Assembly: GCA_018223435.1 (NCBI GenBank)
Contig: JAGTTO010000001.1
Coordinates: forward strand, 186,001-250,000
Direction of reading: 5' to 3'
Source of the DNA: Lachnospiraceae bacterium Marseille-Q4251
GTDB taxonomy: Bacteria > Bacillota > Clostridia > Lachnospirales > Lachnospiraceae
Length of the DNA: 64,000 nt
Every line of letters starts with the position of its first letter. Within the stretch, counting starts at the first letter, position 1. The position numbers were made by a program, and so were the translations under genes. A model generated the notes under the pieces. That model ran no database searches and had not been told where the DNA came from. It saw only the letters and a list, made by a program, of their open reading frames with translations. Positions 35,790 through 45,394 of this stretch are shown here, in pieces.

Positions 35790-37793
35790 TCAATCAAAAA
35801 AATTTGTCAGTCGGTGTTTCCAGTCGGTTAAATTATTGTATTGCAGGATATTGTAATCGTGCACCTTCGTGTCAGAGGGGAGCTCTTCCCATTTGTGGAA
35901 AGTGAGATCATCTGCTGTTCCGTCTGCATAGAAGTTTGCCGTTATTACCGGATATTCTTCCCGGAGGCCCAAAAGCCAGGTCTGATAACCGGAAAGGGGA
36001 AGGCCGATCTTGTCCAGAAGGTAGCCGCTTAAATAGTTGGCGCTGATCGCATTGTCCTCCTCTTTCTCCAGATCGTAGTTGGACCAGAGAATATAGGGAA
36101 CCACATAGCCTTTCCGGAGCTCGTCCACAGAAGTCTCCCGGATCGAAGAATCCTGTCCCATGAGCCTGAGAATCGGATTACAGATATAATCGCTGGGCTG
36201 ATGGTCGCCGAACATCAGAATCACCGTCGGCTCGTCCTGAGTTGCAAAATATTCCGTCAGCTCTTTGAAAGCCGCATCGGTCTTCTGCACGAGGGTGAGA
36301 TATTTCTCGGTAGCCTCGGTGTTGGTAGTCTCTTTTCCGAAGTAGCCGGTGAGACGGATATCCGGAAAAAGATCCGTGTATTCCTTGCTGTAGCCGCCGT
36401 GGTTCTGCATCGTGACTTCAAAAGCAAAGAGGGGACTCTCTCCCTGCCGCTCCTGATAAAGCTCCTTGAGTTTTGCAAAGGCAGATTCGTCATCGACATA
36501 GCCCCGAAGCTTCGTGGCATTCTCAAAATCGTTCTGGAAATAGGTGTTGTCAAAACCAAGCCACGGATAAACCTTGTCTCTGCACCAGCCCGCTGCACGG
36601 TAGGGATGAAGGGCGCTGGTCACATAGCCGAGAGCCCCGAGGTGGCTGGCCAGGGAAGGCTGCTCCTGCTTGATATACTGCTGATAGGGCACGCTTCCTG
36701 CCGGAAGGAAGCCCATGGAGTTGCCGGTGAGAAACTCAAATTCGGTATTTGCCGTATTTCCACCCTTTACGGAGACATACAGTTTTCCCACTTCCGCCTC
36801 CTTTGATTCTTTCAGAGAATGGATAAAGGGCATATAGTCCTCGCTGGTCTCAAAATCTCCGTAAATATCCAGGTCCGAGAAAGCCTCGTTCATGATAACG
36901 ATGATATTCGGGCTCTCCTTCGTGGCCTTTGTCACCGTTGCCGTATTCTCCTCCGTCTCCACACTCTCCGCCAGCTCCTCAGCCGCAGATATGGAATAAC
37001 CAGCAGGCTTTTCCACATCCATAAACTTCAGATTGGAGACAAAAGCGGCAATGAGGCCATTGTTCCGGTAGAGAACATTCGGAGTGAAAAGCGTTGTGTC
37101 AAGCCCTGCCAGCTCTCCCACCTCGTTGGTTTTCACCGCCTGCACATAGCCAAAGACCAGACCGATGGAGACAACCACCGATACCAGCCGGATCTTCCAC
37201 TGTTTTTTCTGAAATTTCAGGCTGGTCCGTCTTCCCAGAAAAATCACAGCCACAAAGCCAAAAATTACAAAGAGAAGCCGAAAAGGGACATCCAGATTAT
37301 AGTTGTCCGCCACGCTGGCCGCTGTTCCCAGAGAATAGAAGTCCCAGGGCACCACCGGGGAAGACCGGAAGCTCACCACATAATAGTTGACAAGGCCAAA
37401 AATCATCGGAACCAGTGTTCCAAAAGTAAGGCCTCCTCTGGTGCTTCCAAAGACAGTGATTCCCGCCAGGCAGAGAATCAGATACGCCAGGTAGTTCAGA
37501 AAAAAAATTGCCGGGGTCAGATCCTGGGGAACATGGGTAAAACATTCCGTCAGGCAGAGGGTCAGGATCGGAAGAAGCGGGATAAGAAGGGCGCTTACCC
37601 ATTTTGGAAAACGGATCTCCTTCCGGATCAGAAGACTGCCGCCCAGAAGCAGGCTGATGAGAATGCCTAAAGCCAGCTTCCAGACCGTAAGACCGTCGGC
37701 TTTCACTGCAAGCCCGGTCAAAATCAGGAGGATTGCAGCAACAACCCCTGCTGCCGCAATCCTCGCCTTTGAGTAATCAAATATTTTGTTCAT
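35790..37793 (-). CDS. LTA synthase-family membrane sulfatase
   Basis: Phosphoglycerol-transferase-like enzyme with an extracellular alkaline-phosphatase-fold domain, 667 residues. About five to six N-terminal membrane segments (1-200), then the sulfatase domain: PNIIVIMNEAFSDLD (metal Glu), KGGNTANTEFEFLTG with the likely nucleophile Thr, HPYRAAGWCRDKVYPWLGF and MFGDHQPSD (metal Asp-His). This matches LtaS-type enzymes that polymerise glycerol phosphate from phosphatidylglycerol. It lies between pyk and lysA. The role in this organism (lipoteichoic acid or a related polymer) is inferred. Confidence 0.92.
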   Translation of the reverse strand: MNKIFDYSKARIAAAGVVAAILLILTGLAVKADGLTVWKLALGILISLLLGGSLLIRKEIRFPKWVSALLIPLLPILTLCLTECFTHVPQDLTPAIFFLNYLAYLILCLAGITVFGSTRGGLTFGTLVPMIFGLVNYYVVSFRSSPVVPWDFYSLGTAASVADNYNLDVPFRLLFVIFGFVAVIFLGRRTSLKFQKKQWKIRLVSVVVSIGLVFGYVQAVKTNEVGELAGLDTTLFTPNVLYRNNGLIAAFVSNLKFMDVEKPAGYSISAAEELAESVETEENTATVTKATKESPNIIVIMNEAFSDLDIYGDFETSEDYMPFIHSLKESKEAEVGKLYVSVKGGNTANTEFEFLTGNSMGFLPAGSVPYQQYIKQEQPSLASHLGALGYVTSALHPYRAAGWCRDKVYPWLGFDNTYFQNDFENATKLRGYVDDESAFAKLKELYQERQGESPLFAFEVTMQNHGGYSKEYTDLFPDIRLTGYFGKETTNTEATEKYLTLVQKTDAAFKELTEYFATQDEPTVILMFGDHQPSDYICNPILRLMGQDSSIRETSVDELRKGYVVPYILWSNYDLEKEEDNAISANYLSGYLLDKIGLPLSGYQTWLLGLREEYPVITANFYADGTADDLTFHKWEELPSDTKVHDYNILQYNNLTDWKHRLTNFFD

Positions 37794-37813
37794 TTTTTTG
37801 CCTTTGTTTCTAC

Positions 37814-39247
37814 TTATTTTACTACTACTACATTCATCATATTGGTCATGCTCTTGCCGTCTACATCGTTGGTAGCCGCATCACCGGCAGTAAAGACAAC
37901 CAGATCGTCCTTCTTTACTTTTCCTTTTTCCTTCAGGACTTTTAGGGAATTTCTCATAATCTTGGTGGAAGACTCTTCCATCATTCCCTTGTAGGGATAA
38001 ACGCCCCAGTAAAGCTGCATCCGTCTCATGGCTCTGTCATGAGGAGAAACACCGTAGATCGGCATTTTCGGACGGAAGTGCGCGATCAGGCGGGCCGTCT
38101 GGCCGTAGAAGGTCGGAGTGATGATACAGTCCGCATTCAGCGCAATCGCTGTGGAAACGGCCGCATAACCCACTGCCTCGGAAATACCGCTGCTCACCTT
38201 GTTTTTTGCCTTCATGAAATGGGTGTCGTAATCCAGATGCTCCTCCGTGGTCTCGGCGATCTTCGCCATCATCTTCACGGATTCCAGCGGATATTTACCC
38301 ATGGCGGTCTCACCGGAAAGCATAATCGCGTCGGTGCCGTCGTAGATGGCGTTTGCCACGTCTCCGGCCTCCGCTCTCGTCGGTCTCGGGTTGCGGATCA
38401 TGGAATCCAGCATCTGGGTCGCCGTGATGACGGGTTTGAGATGCTCGTTGCACTTGGCAATGATCCGTTTCTGAATGTAGGGAACCTCGTCAGCCGGGAT
38501 CTCTACTCCGAGGTCGCCTCTGGCCACCATAATGCCGTCGGCCTCCTCCAGGATCGCATCGATGTTTTCCACACCTTCCGCATTCTCGATCTTGGCAATG
38601 ATCTGCATGTGCTTGCCGCCGTTCTCTTTTAAAAGGCTGCGGATCGTACGGATGCACTCGGCGCTCCGCACAAAAGAAGCTGCAATGAAATCAAAGCCCT
38701 GGGCAATACCAAAAAGGATATCTTCTTTGTCTTTGTCTGTCACATCAGGCAGGCCAACGCTGACGTTAGGCACATTGACGCCCTTTCTCTGTCCCAACTC
38801 GCCGCCATTGGCTACCTGACAGACGATCGCGTCCGCTGTGATCTCTTTTACCGTCAGCCCGATCAGACCGTCGTCAATCAGGATCGTGTCTCCCGGTTTT
38901 ACGTCCTTGGAAAGTTCCTGGTAAGTGATGGAGGTGCCGTGCTCGTCGCCCTCCTGCTCTGTTAAGTACAGGGAAAACTCGTTTCCCGTCTCCAGGTTCA
39001 CTTTTTTTCCGTCTTTTAAGAGGCCAGTACGGATCTCCGGTCCCTTCGTATCCAGAAGCATGGCGATGGGCAGATCCAGCTCATCCCGAAGTTCCTTTAA
39101 AGTTTCTATTCTCTTTTCGTGCTCCTCGTGGTCTCCATGAGAGAAATTGAATCTGGCCACATCCATTCCGGCCAATATCATGTCACGAAGAAGGTTTCTG
39201 TCGCTGGTGTTAGGTCCCATGGTGCATACAATTTTCGTTTTTTTCAT
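37814..39247 (-). CDS. pyk: Pyruvate kinase
   Basis: Final glycolytic step, phosphoenolpyruvate to pyruvate with ATP. The 477 residues lack the C-terminal PEP-utiliser extension seen in some Firmicutes. Visible: KKTKIVCTMGPNTSD, the active-site region IIAKIENAEGVENIDAI, GDLGVEIPADEVP, and ATQMLDSMIRNPRPTRAE. Ribosome site AAAGG. Preceded by a rhomboid-like gene 12 bp away. Confidence 0.98.
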   Translation of the reverse strand: MKKTKIVCTMGPNTSDRNLLRDMILAGMDVARFNFSHGDHEEHEKRIETLKELRDELDLPIAMLLDTKGPEIRTGLLKDGKKVNLETGNEFSLYLTEQEGDEHGTSITYQELSKDVKPGDTILIDDGLIGLTVKEITADAIVCQVANGGELGQRKGVNVPNVSVGLPDVTDKDKEDILFGIAQGFDFIAASFVRSAECIRTIRSLLKENGGKHMQIIAKIENAEGVENIDAILEEADGIMVARGDLGVEIPADEVPYIQKRIIAKCNEHLKPVITATQMLDSMIRNPRPTRAEAGDVANAIYDGTDAIMLSGETAMGKYPLESVKMMAKIAETTEEHLDYDTHFMKAKNKVSSGISEAVGYAAVSTAIALNADCIITPTFYGQTARLIAHFRPKMPIYGVSPHDRAMRRMQLYWGVYPYKGMMEESSTKIMRNSLKVLKEKGKVKKDDLVVFTAGDAATNDVDGKSMTNMMNVVVVK

Positions 39248-39259
39248 AATCCTTTCACC

Positions 39260-40105
39260 TCACTGTTTTTTATGGACATGCTGGTGGGTAAAGAGATGAT
39301 CCTGACAGTACTCGTAATTTCCGTCACACTTGGAGCAGTAACGGAACTCCAGATCGTCCCCGTCCAGCTCGGTCCGTCCGCACACAGCACATTTGTGCAT
39401 AGGCTGTCTGCCGTTTCCGGGCTTTGCGGTGTCCATCTGGCGTTTGAAATCCTGCTTTCTCCGGATCTCCTTCGGAGAAACTCTGCGGTAATCGCGAGTC
39501 ATCAGGAAGAAGACGATGAAATTCAGCAGAGAAGCAATGATCGCCACTTTACCGACCCAGCTGCTCTTCACGAAGGAATATACGATGAAAAAGCCGTACA
39601 GGATACCCATCCATTTCATCTTGATAGGGATGAAAAAGTACAGCATGACTTGCATATTCGGATAACTTACAGCAAAAGCGAGGAAGATCGACATATTAAT
39701 ATAGTAGGTACTGAAAAGGGCATTGCCGAAAAGCACGTTTCCTCCGAAAATCGCATAGAGGAGAAAAGCGCCCAGAACCGTCGAGATCATTCCCATGAAA
39801 ATGTAGACGTTGTAACGGAAAGCTCCCCAGGTCTGTTCCAGACTGTTTCCAAGAGAATAATAGAAAAACAGCATAATGATGGTAAAAATACCCGGTGACT
39901 CCGGCGGAATCAGAATCCAGGTCACCAGTCTCCAGATCTGACCGTGCAGAATATAATAGGGCTCGAGAGTCAGATAGCTGAAAATACTGGCAGGAGCAAA
40001 GAAGTATAAAAGATAGCCTGCCACATAAAGAGCAATGATATAGGCAGAAAGATTATGGATCGCATATCTGCCAAACTTTCTTTCCATTTTATTCAGAAAA
40101 TTCAT
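39260..40105 (-). CDS. Rhomboid-like membrane protein with C-terminal zinc ribbon
   Basis: 281 residues. Residues about 20-205 hold six or so hydrophobic helices with the rhomboid/TMEM115-like loop GQIWRLVTWILIPP and the segment SLEQTWGAFRYNVYIF. The GxSG catalytic serine motif of rhomboid proteases is not seen (the corresponding segment reads FGGNVLFGNAL), so this is probably a non-proteolytic member. The C-terminal 50 residues are a zinc-ribbon-like cluster: CAVCGRTEL, YCSKCDGNYEYCQDHLFTHQH. Function unknown. Located between corA and pyk. Confidence 0.85.
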   Translation of the reverse strand: MNFLNKMERKFGRYAIHNLSAYIIALYVAGYLLYFFAPASIFSYLTLEPYYILHGQIWRLVTWILIPPESPGIFTIIMLFFYYSLGNSLEQTWGAFRYNVYIFMGMISTVLGAFLLYAIFGGNVLFGNALFSTYYINMSIFLAFAVSYPNMQVMLYFFIPIKMKWMGILYGFFIVYSFVKSSWVGKVAIIASLLNFIVFFLMTRDYRRVSPKEIRRKQDFKRQMDTAKPGNGRQPMHKCAVCGRTELDGDDLEFRYCSKCDGNYEYCQDHLFTHQHVHKKQ

Positions 40106-40141
40106 ATCGGTTCCTTTCTGTAAAACTGTTTTGCCTCAGGG

Positions 40142-41083
40142 TCAGAAGAGATCTTTCTTGGAGCAGATCAGCGCCACCACAAGGCTTAAAGCCAGAGAGA
40201 TCAGGATAACGATCAGGAAACCGTCATGACTGACGGAAAACGGGATTCCGCTGAGATTCAGGTTCATTCCGTAAGCGCTGAATACCATGGTGGGAATCGC
40301 CATGACGATAGTTATCGTTGTCAGAAATTTCATAACGCCATTGACATTATTGGAAATGACCGACGAGAAGGTGTCCATCATGCTGTTGAGGATACCCGTA
40401 TAAACATGGGCCATCTCGATGGCCTGCTTGTTCTCGGTGATGACATCCTCCAGTAGATCCGTGTCCTCCGGATATTTCTTGATACTTTCCACTTTCAGAA
40501 GTTTCTCCAGCACCACCTCGTTCACCCGGAGGGAGGTGGTGAAATATACCAGAGATTTCTGCATCTCCAGAAGCTCGATGATCTCCTGATTCTTCGGTGA
40601 ACCGTGAAGTTTCTGCTCCATGACCTCACTTTTTTTATCCAGAATACGGAGGTAATGCAGGTACATGCTGGCATTCCGGTAAAGGATCTGCAGGATAAAG
40701 CGCGTCTTCTTATAGGTAAAGAAATTCCTGACTCTCCCATCCATAAAAGCATCCAGAACAGGAGTCTCTTCCAGGCAGACCGTAAAGATCATATCCTCCG
40801 AAATGATGATACCCAGCGGCACCGTGCCGAACCAGTCCTTCTCATTTCGTTCCTCGATGACAGGAATATCTACCAGGATCAGGGTGTAATTATCTTCCAC
40901 CTCAATACGCGATCTCTCTTCTTCATCCAGAGGTGCCCGAAGATCATCCTGATCAATATGATATTTGTTGGCTGTTTCCAGAATTTCTGTAGCCGTGGGA
41001 TTGGCAAGCACCACCCAGCAGCCCTCAGACGCTTCATTCAACTGATGAATATGCCCGTCTATGGTCCGGAAAATCTTTATCAT
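40142..41083 (-). CDS. corA: CorA-like magnesium/cobalt transporter
   Basis: Pentameric divalent cation channel, 313 residues. Soluble N-terminal domain (1-250), long stalk helix, and two C-terminal membrane helices joined by the signature loop with GMN (FSAYGMNLNLSGIP). The ATG at 41083 is 10 bases after AAAGGAG; an upstream alternative extends 13 residues without a ribosome site. Transcribed from a consensus promoter divergent from aroC. Confidence 0.95.
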   Translation of the reverse strand: MIKIFRTIDGHIHQLNEASEGCWVVLANPTATEILETANKYHIDQDDLRAPLDEEERSRIEVEDNYTLILVDIPVIEERNEKDWFGTVPLGIIISEDMIFTVCLEETPVLDAFMDGRVRNFFTYKKTRFILQILYRNASMYLHYLRILDKKSEVMEQKLHGSPKNQEIIELLEMQKSLVYFTTSLRVNEVVLEKLLKVESIKKYPEDTDLLEDVITENKQAIEMAHVYTGILNSMMDTFSSVISNNVNGVMKFLTTITIVMAIPTMVFSAYGMNLNLSGIPFSVSHDGFLIVILISLALSLVVALICSKKDLF

Positions 41084-41157
41084 GATTCCATAACTCCTTT
41101 CGATCATCCGCAAAACAGACAATCCATCGAACGCTTCTTCATGGCATTACTATCGCC

Positions 41158-41186
41158 ATTATATGTTTTTCGCCCTTCTTTGTCAA
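41158..41186 (-). promoter_or_regulatory. Consensus promoter of corA
   Basis: On the minus strand, TTGACA (41181-41186), a 17-bp spacer and TATAAT (41158-41163). The leader is about 70 bases and holds a small hairpin (ATGGC/GCCAT near 41139-41158). No magnesium riboswitch was recognised. Confidence 0.88.
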
Positions 41187-41223
41187 TCACAGCCCTGATT
41201 TTTTTCAAAAGATTTAAGAAACC

Positions 41224-41252
41224 TTGAAATCTTTTTTTCTTTCCATTATAAT
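41224..41252 (+). promoter_or_regulatory. Promoter of aroC
   Basis: TTGAAA (41224-41229), a 17-bp spacer and TATAAT (41247-41252), 39 bp before the chosen aroC start. Confidence 0.85.
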
Positions 41253-41291
41253 CGTTTCATACGACTAAATATTATATAAGGAATGATGATT

Positions 41292-42395
41292 ATGTCAGGT
41301 TCAACTTATGGAACTATTTTCCGTATCACCACCTGGGGCGAATCCCACGGTGCCGGCGTCGGCGTGGTTGTGGATGGCTGCCCGGCCGGCCTCTCTCTCA
41401 CGGAGGCTGATATTCAGGTCTTTCTGGACCGGAGAAAACCGGGGACCAGCCGCTACTCTACCCCCCGGAAGGAAGGCGATCAGGTAGAAATCCTCTCCGG
41501 CGTCTTCGAGGGAAAAACCACCGGAACTCCCATCTCCCTCCTCGTGCGGAACACCTCCCAACGCTCTGCCGACTACAGCGAGATCGCGAGCTACTACCGT
41601 CCGGGTCACGCGGATATGACTTATGATATGAAATACGGTTTCCGGGATTACCGGGGCGGCGGCCGCTCCTCTGGAAGAGAGACCATCGGCCGGGTGGCTG
41701 CCGGAGCCATCGCCGTCAAGATTTTAAACAGCTTAGGGATTCAGCTTTTCACCTACACCCGCTCCATCGGCCCGGTAAAAATCCACCCAGAGCGTTTTCA
41801 GATCGAAGAGACTTCCCTGAATCCCCTCTGCATGCCCGACGCAGCTGCTGCCCAGGAGGCTTCAGAATATCTCGACGGCCTTATGAAGGAGGGCGATTCC
41901 GCCGGCGGTGTCATCGAATGCATCATCCGCGGCATGAAGCCCGGCGTGGGCGATCCCGCCTTCGAAAAGCTGAACGCCAACCTCGGAAAAGCTATTCTTT
42001 CCATCGGAGCAGTCAAGGGTTTCGAGATCGGCGACGGCTTCGCTGTGGCCAGAGCCCGCGGAAGCCAGAATAACGACCCCTACGCCTATACCTCTGACGG
42101 AACCCTCGAAAAGCTGGCCAATCATTCCGGCGGCATCCTGGGCGGCATCAGCGACGGCAGCGATATCATTTTCCGGGCTGCCATCAAGCCCACGCCCTCC
42201 ATCTCCATGGAACAGGATACAGTCAACAAGAGCGGTGAAAATATCCGCGTCCGGATCAAAGGCCGTCACGACCCGATCATCGTTCCGAGAGCTGTTGTCG
42301 TGGTGGAAGCCATGGCCGCCATCACGCTTCTCGATATGCTTTTTGCAAGCATCCCGTCCCGTATGGACAATCTGATCCGTTTCTTTAACAAATAA
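41292..42395 (+). CDS. aroC: Chorismate synthase
   Basis: Final step of the shikimate pathway, making chorismate with reduced FMN as cofactor. The 367 residues include GTIFRITTWGESHGAGVG, RKEGDQVEILSGVFEGKTTG, the RPGHADMTYDMKYG loop, DYRGGGRSSGRET and SGGILGGISDGSDI, all conserved. Three in-frame ATGs lie close together; the ATG at 41292 is 9 bases after AAGGA, while those at 41283 and 41286 are too close to it. No other aro gene is nearby. The stop codon lies in the terminator stem. Confidence 0.97.
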   Translation: MSGSTYGTIFRITTWGESHGAGVGVVVDGCPAGLSLTEADIQVFLDRRKPGTSRYSTPRKEGDQVEILSGVFEGKTTGTPISLLVRNTSQRSADYSEIASYYRPGHADMTYDMKYGFRDYRGGGRSSGRETIGRVAAGAIAVKILNSLGIQLFTYTRSIGPVKIHPERFQIEETSLNPLCMPDAAAAQEASEYLDGLMKEGDSAGGVIECIIRGMKPGVGDPAFEKLNANLGKAILSIGAVKGFEIGDGFAVARARGSQNNDPYAYTSDGTLEKLANHSGGILGGISDGSDIIFRAAIKPTPSISMEQDTVNKSGENIRVRIKGRHDPIIVPRAVVVVEAMAAITLLDMLFASIPSRMDNLIRFFNK

Positions 42396-42438
42396 AATGG
42401 ACATGTCGCCGGTAGGCGACATGTCCATTTTATTTGTT
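42387..42438. terminator. Bidirectional terminator between aroC and the lactonase gene
   Basis: A perfect 24-bp inverted repeat, 42387-42410 with 42415-42438, separated by GGTA. The A/T-rich outer end (AACAAATAAAAT/ATTTTATTTGTT) supplies a U-rich tail in both directions. The aroC stop codon lies inside the left arm. Confidence 0.9.
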
Positions 42439-42439
42439 A

Positions 42440-43510
42440 TTAGTCTGTAAATTCTCCGACCTTGGAAATCAGAATGCAGTTCGGTGTCTCGATGCGGATG
42501 GGTTTTCCTTTCATGACCATGAGGCCTTTCTCGTAGTCCACCTGGAAAAAGCGAATCTCGTTGGACTCGTGATTTAAGACCACCAGCGTCTTTTCATCCG
42601 GGAAGACTGCCACATCCTTGGGGTACTTGCCACTGATCGGAAGTATGCAGATCTTCGTAAGCTTGCCGGTCTCGTGATCGATCTTAAAGATTCCCACAGT
42701 CTCCTCTCCCGCTGTAGAACAGTAGAGATAATCACCGCTCGGGGAGATCTTCAGAGCGGAAGCGGCCTTCGCGCTCTCGTCGTTGTCCAGATAAGTCGGA
42801 ACTTTCTGAACCAGCTCGAACTCCGGCAGCCGTCCGGAACCGTCATAAGTATATACCAGAATCTCGTTGCTGTGCTCACAGATCACATAGGCAAACTTGC
42901 CGTCGCGGCTGAAACGAATCCAGCGGGGAGCAGATTCCAGCTCACAGCGGAGAATATCCACCATTTTCAGGCGGCCGGTCGTGGGATTGACCGTATAGAT
43001 ATTGATATGGTCCACGCCGCTGTCCACGACGCAGAGGAACTTGTTGTCCGGTGTGGGCATCACACAGCTGATATGGGGCCGGAAGTTTCTCTCTGCCACG
43101 CTGCCGAGACCTTTATGGAAAATGCCGTCCATGACTCTTCCCAGTCTTCCGTCACTGTGGGTGTGTACCACAGTGACTTTTCCGTCGTGGTAGCCGCCCA
43201 CAAAGAGGAATTTTCCTGCCTTATCGGTGGAAAGGAAACAGCCTCTCATGCCATCGATCCCCACTTTATTGATCGGGGTCAGGCCGCCGTCGGCTCCGAT
43301 CTTCATCACAGCCACTCCCTCATCGGCGATGGAATAGAGATATTTGCCGTTGTTGGATTTGGCGATATGGGAAGCGTTGTTTACCGGCACCACATTCCGC
43401 TCGGTCATGTAGCCGTTCTCCACATCCAGATCGTAGACATGGATGCCAATGCTGCTTCCGTGGGTGTAGGTGCCCACATATGCCACATATTTATCGTTAC
43501 TGTTGTACAT
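42440..43510 (-). CDS. Lactonase-family seven-bladed beta-propeller protein
   Basis: Resembles the 6-phosphogluconolactonase/carboxy-cis,cis-muconate cyclase family; 356 residues, no signal peptide. Repeated propeller pieces include YVGTYTHGSSIGIHVYDLD, SNNGKYLYSIADEG, RPHISCVMPTPDNKFLCVVD, APRWIRFSRDGKFAYVICE and KISPSGDYLYCSTAGEETV. Whether it works in the pentose phosphate pathway is not shown; no zwf or gnd is nearby. Ribosome site AGGAGG. Confidence 0.87.
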   Translation of the reverse strand: MYNSNDKYVAYVGTYTHGSSIGIHVYDLDVENGYMTERNVVPVNNASHIAKSNNGKYLYSIADEGVAVMKIGADGGLTPINKVGIDGMRGCFLSTDKAGKFLFVGGYHDGKVTVVHTHSDGRLGRVMDGIFHKGLGSVAERNFRPHISCVMPTPDNKFLCVVDSGVDHINIYTVNPTTGRLKMVDILRCELESAPRWIRFSRDGKFAYVICEHSNEILVYTYDGSGRLPEFELVQKVPTYLDNDESAKAASALKISPSGDYLYCSTAGEETVGIFKIDHETGKLTKICILPISGKYPKDVAVFPDEKTLVVLNHESNEIRFFQVDYEKGLMVMKGKPIRIETPNCILISKVGEFTD

Positions 43511-43645
43511 TCTCTTGTCCTCCTGCTTCTCAATTCTGTTAAAAACGGACAGAAAGATTCCGTTTCTTCGTACATTTTTCTTTATTTTACCATAAACCTC
43601 CCTTTTTGTTAATAGAAATTGCGTATGTTTTTTACAAAAATGTGG

Positions 43646-43673
43646 TTGACATTCTGCGCGGATTCTGTATAAT
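43646..43673 (+). promoter_or_regulatory. Promoter of the cupin-XRE/pot operon
   Basis: TTGACA (43646-43651), a 16-bp spacer and TATAAT (43668-43673). The palindromic operator-like sites start 4 bp after the -10, covering the expected start of transcription. Confidence 0.88.
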
Positions 43674-43677
43674 CATT

Positions 43678-43705
43678 GTTTAGTGCGACTAAACTTGAAG
43701 TTTAG
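43678..43705 (+). promoter_or_regulatory. Operator-like overlapping palindromes
   Basis: GTTTAGT-GCG-ACTAAAC (43678-43694) is a perfect 7+3+7 palindrome. It overlaps TAAACTT-G-AAGTTTA (43690-43704), a perfect 7+1+7 palindrome. Together they give three GTTTAG-type half sites in alternating orientation just downstream of the -10. This is the expected position for a repressor site; by inference it is bound by the XRE-cupin protein encoded next. Confidence 0.65.
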
Positions 43706-43754
43706 AATTACATGGATGCAATTTGTCTGTATTCCTTAAGAAGAAGGTGACTAT

Positions 43755-44294
43755 ATGGAGATAGGCAAGAAGATCAAGGACCTCAGGATTGCCAAGGGTC
43801 TGACCCAGGAAGAGCTGGCAGACCGTTCCGAACTGTCCAAGGGATTTATTTCCCAGCTGGAGCGGGATCTGACCTCCCCTTCCATCGCTACTCTGACAGA
43901 TATCCTGCAGGTCCTGGGCAGCAGCCTTAATGAATTTTTCTACGAAGCTCCCGAGGAACAGATCGTTTTCAGAGCCGAAGATTACTTCGTCAAAACCGAT
44001 CCTGAGCTGAACAACACCATCGAGTGGATTGTTCCCAACGCTCAGCGGAACATCATGGAACCTATCCGCCTGACTCTCGGGCCCGGCGGCACCACCTATA
44101 TGGATCTTCCTCATGAGGGAGAGGAATTTGGCTATGTCCTTACCGGAACGGTCACAATCCATATCGGAAATAAGAGTTATAAAGCCAAAAAAGGGGAAAC
44201 CTTTTATCTGATCCCCAACAAGAGTCATTACCTCGAGAACCCCGGCAAGACGCCGGCCCAAGTTCTCTGGATCAGCTCTCCCCCGAGCTTCTAA
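43755..44294 (+). CDS. XRE-family regulator with cupin domain
   Basis: Likely transcriptional regulator of the polyamine transport operon, similar in layout to PuuR. The 179 residues have an N-terminal HTH-XRE domain (about 1-60: [36 protein letters not shown]) and a C-terminal cupin (about 105-175: [42 protein letters not shown]). Start at ATG 43755 behind AAGAAGGTG. It is the first gene of the potABCD operon, 26 bp before potA. Polyamine sensing by the cupin is inferred from its position. Confidence 0.93.
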   Translation: MEIGKKIKDLRIAKGLTQEELADRSELSKGFISQLERDLTSPSIATLTDILQVLGSSLNEFFYEAPEEQIVFRAEDYFVKTDPELNNTIEWIVPNAQRNIMEPIRLTLGPGGTTYMDLPHEGEEFGYVLTGTVTIHIGNKSYKAKKGETFYLIPNKSHYLENPGKTPAQVLWISSPPSF

Positions 44295-44320
44295 TCAACC
44301 ACGAAGGAGAAAAAACGACC

Positions 44321-45394
44321 ATGAGCAAGCATCTCATCGATTTACAGCATATTTCCAAATCCTACGACGGCCAGATGGTTCTGGACGATCTGAATCTCTA
44401 TATCCGTGAGAATGAGTTTCTCACGCTCCTCGGCCCCAGCGGCTGCGGAAAGACCACGACGCTGCGCCTCATCGGCGGCTTTGAGACCCCCGATCAGGGC
44501 CGGATCATCTTTGACGGCAAGGATATCACTTCCCTTCCGCCAAACAAACGACAGCTGAATACCGTTTTCCAGAAATACGCCCTTTTTCCCCATATGACCA
44601 TCGCCGAGAACATTGCCTTCGGCCTCAGGATCAAGAAAAAAAGCGACGCCTACATTCAGGATAAGATCAAATACGCTTTAAAGCTCGTAAACCTGGACGG
44701 TTTTGAAAACCGGAATCCGGATTCCTTAAGCGGCGGCCAGCAGCAGCGTATCGCCATCGCCCGTGCCATTGTAAACGAGCCAAAGGTCCTGCTTCTAGAC
44801 GAGCCCTTAGGCGCTCTGGACCTGAAACTCCGTCAGGACATGCAGTACGAGCTGATCCGCCTGAAAAATGAACTGGGCATCACCTTCATCTATGTCACCC
44901 ACGACCAGGAGGAGGCCCTCACGATGTCCGATACCATCGTGGTCATGAACCAGGGTTACATTCAGCAGATCGGCACTCCCGTGGATATCTACAATGAGCC
45001 GGAAAATGCCTTCGTCGCCGACTTTATCGGAGACAGCAACATCATCGACGGCATCATGCTGGAGGATAAACTGGTGAAGATCCTCGGCGTCAGATTTCGC
45101 TGCGTGGACACCGGCTTCGGCCAGAACCGCCCGGTGGACGTCGTGATCCGTCCCGAGGATGTGGATCTCGTCAAACCCGAGGAAGGCATCATCGACGGCG
45201 TTGTCACCCATCTGATCTTCAAAGGCGTCCATTATGAGATGGAGGTCATGGCAAATGGCTATGAGTGGCTGGTACACAGCACCGACTGTTTCCCCGTGGG
45301 TACGAAGGTTGGCATTTCCGTGGACCCCTTCGATATCCAGATCATGAACAAACCGGAATCTGAAGATGAGGAGGCTGCCAATATTGAAAACTAA
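44321..45394 (+). CDS. potA: Spermidine/putrescine ABC transporter ATPase PotA
   Basis: Cytoplasmic ATPase of the polyamine importer; 357 residues. Walker [11 protein letters not shown] (about 38-47), signature [14 protein letters not shown], Walker [13 protein letters not shown] and switch His in [11 protein letters not shown]-terminal TOBE-like domain follows (about 280-350: [19 protein letters not shown]). Ribosome site AAGGAG. The 3' end overlaps potB. Confidence 0.97.
   Translation: MSKHLIDLQHISKSYDGQMVLDDLNLYIRENEFLTLLGPSGCGKTTTLRLIGGFETPDQGRIIFDGKDITSLPPNKRQLNTVFQKYALFPHMTIAENIAFGLRIKKKSDAYIQDKIKYALKLVNLDGFENRNPDSLSGGQQQRIAIARAIVNEPKVLLLDEPLGALDLKLRQDMQYELIRLKNELGITFIYVTHDQEEALTMSDTIVVMNQGYIQQIGTPVDIYNEPENAFVADFIGDSNIIDGIMLEDKLVKILGVRFRCVDTGFGQNRPVDVVIRPEDVDLVKPEEGIIDGVVTHLIFKGVHYEMEVMANGYEWLVHSTDCFPVGTKVGISVDPFDIQIMNKPESEDEEAANIEN

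Noticed and set aside
41084..41157. corA leader considered as a magnesium riboswitch
   Set aside because: Only about 70 bases with one small hairpin; no M-box or ykkC-like architecture is visible.
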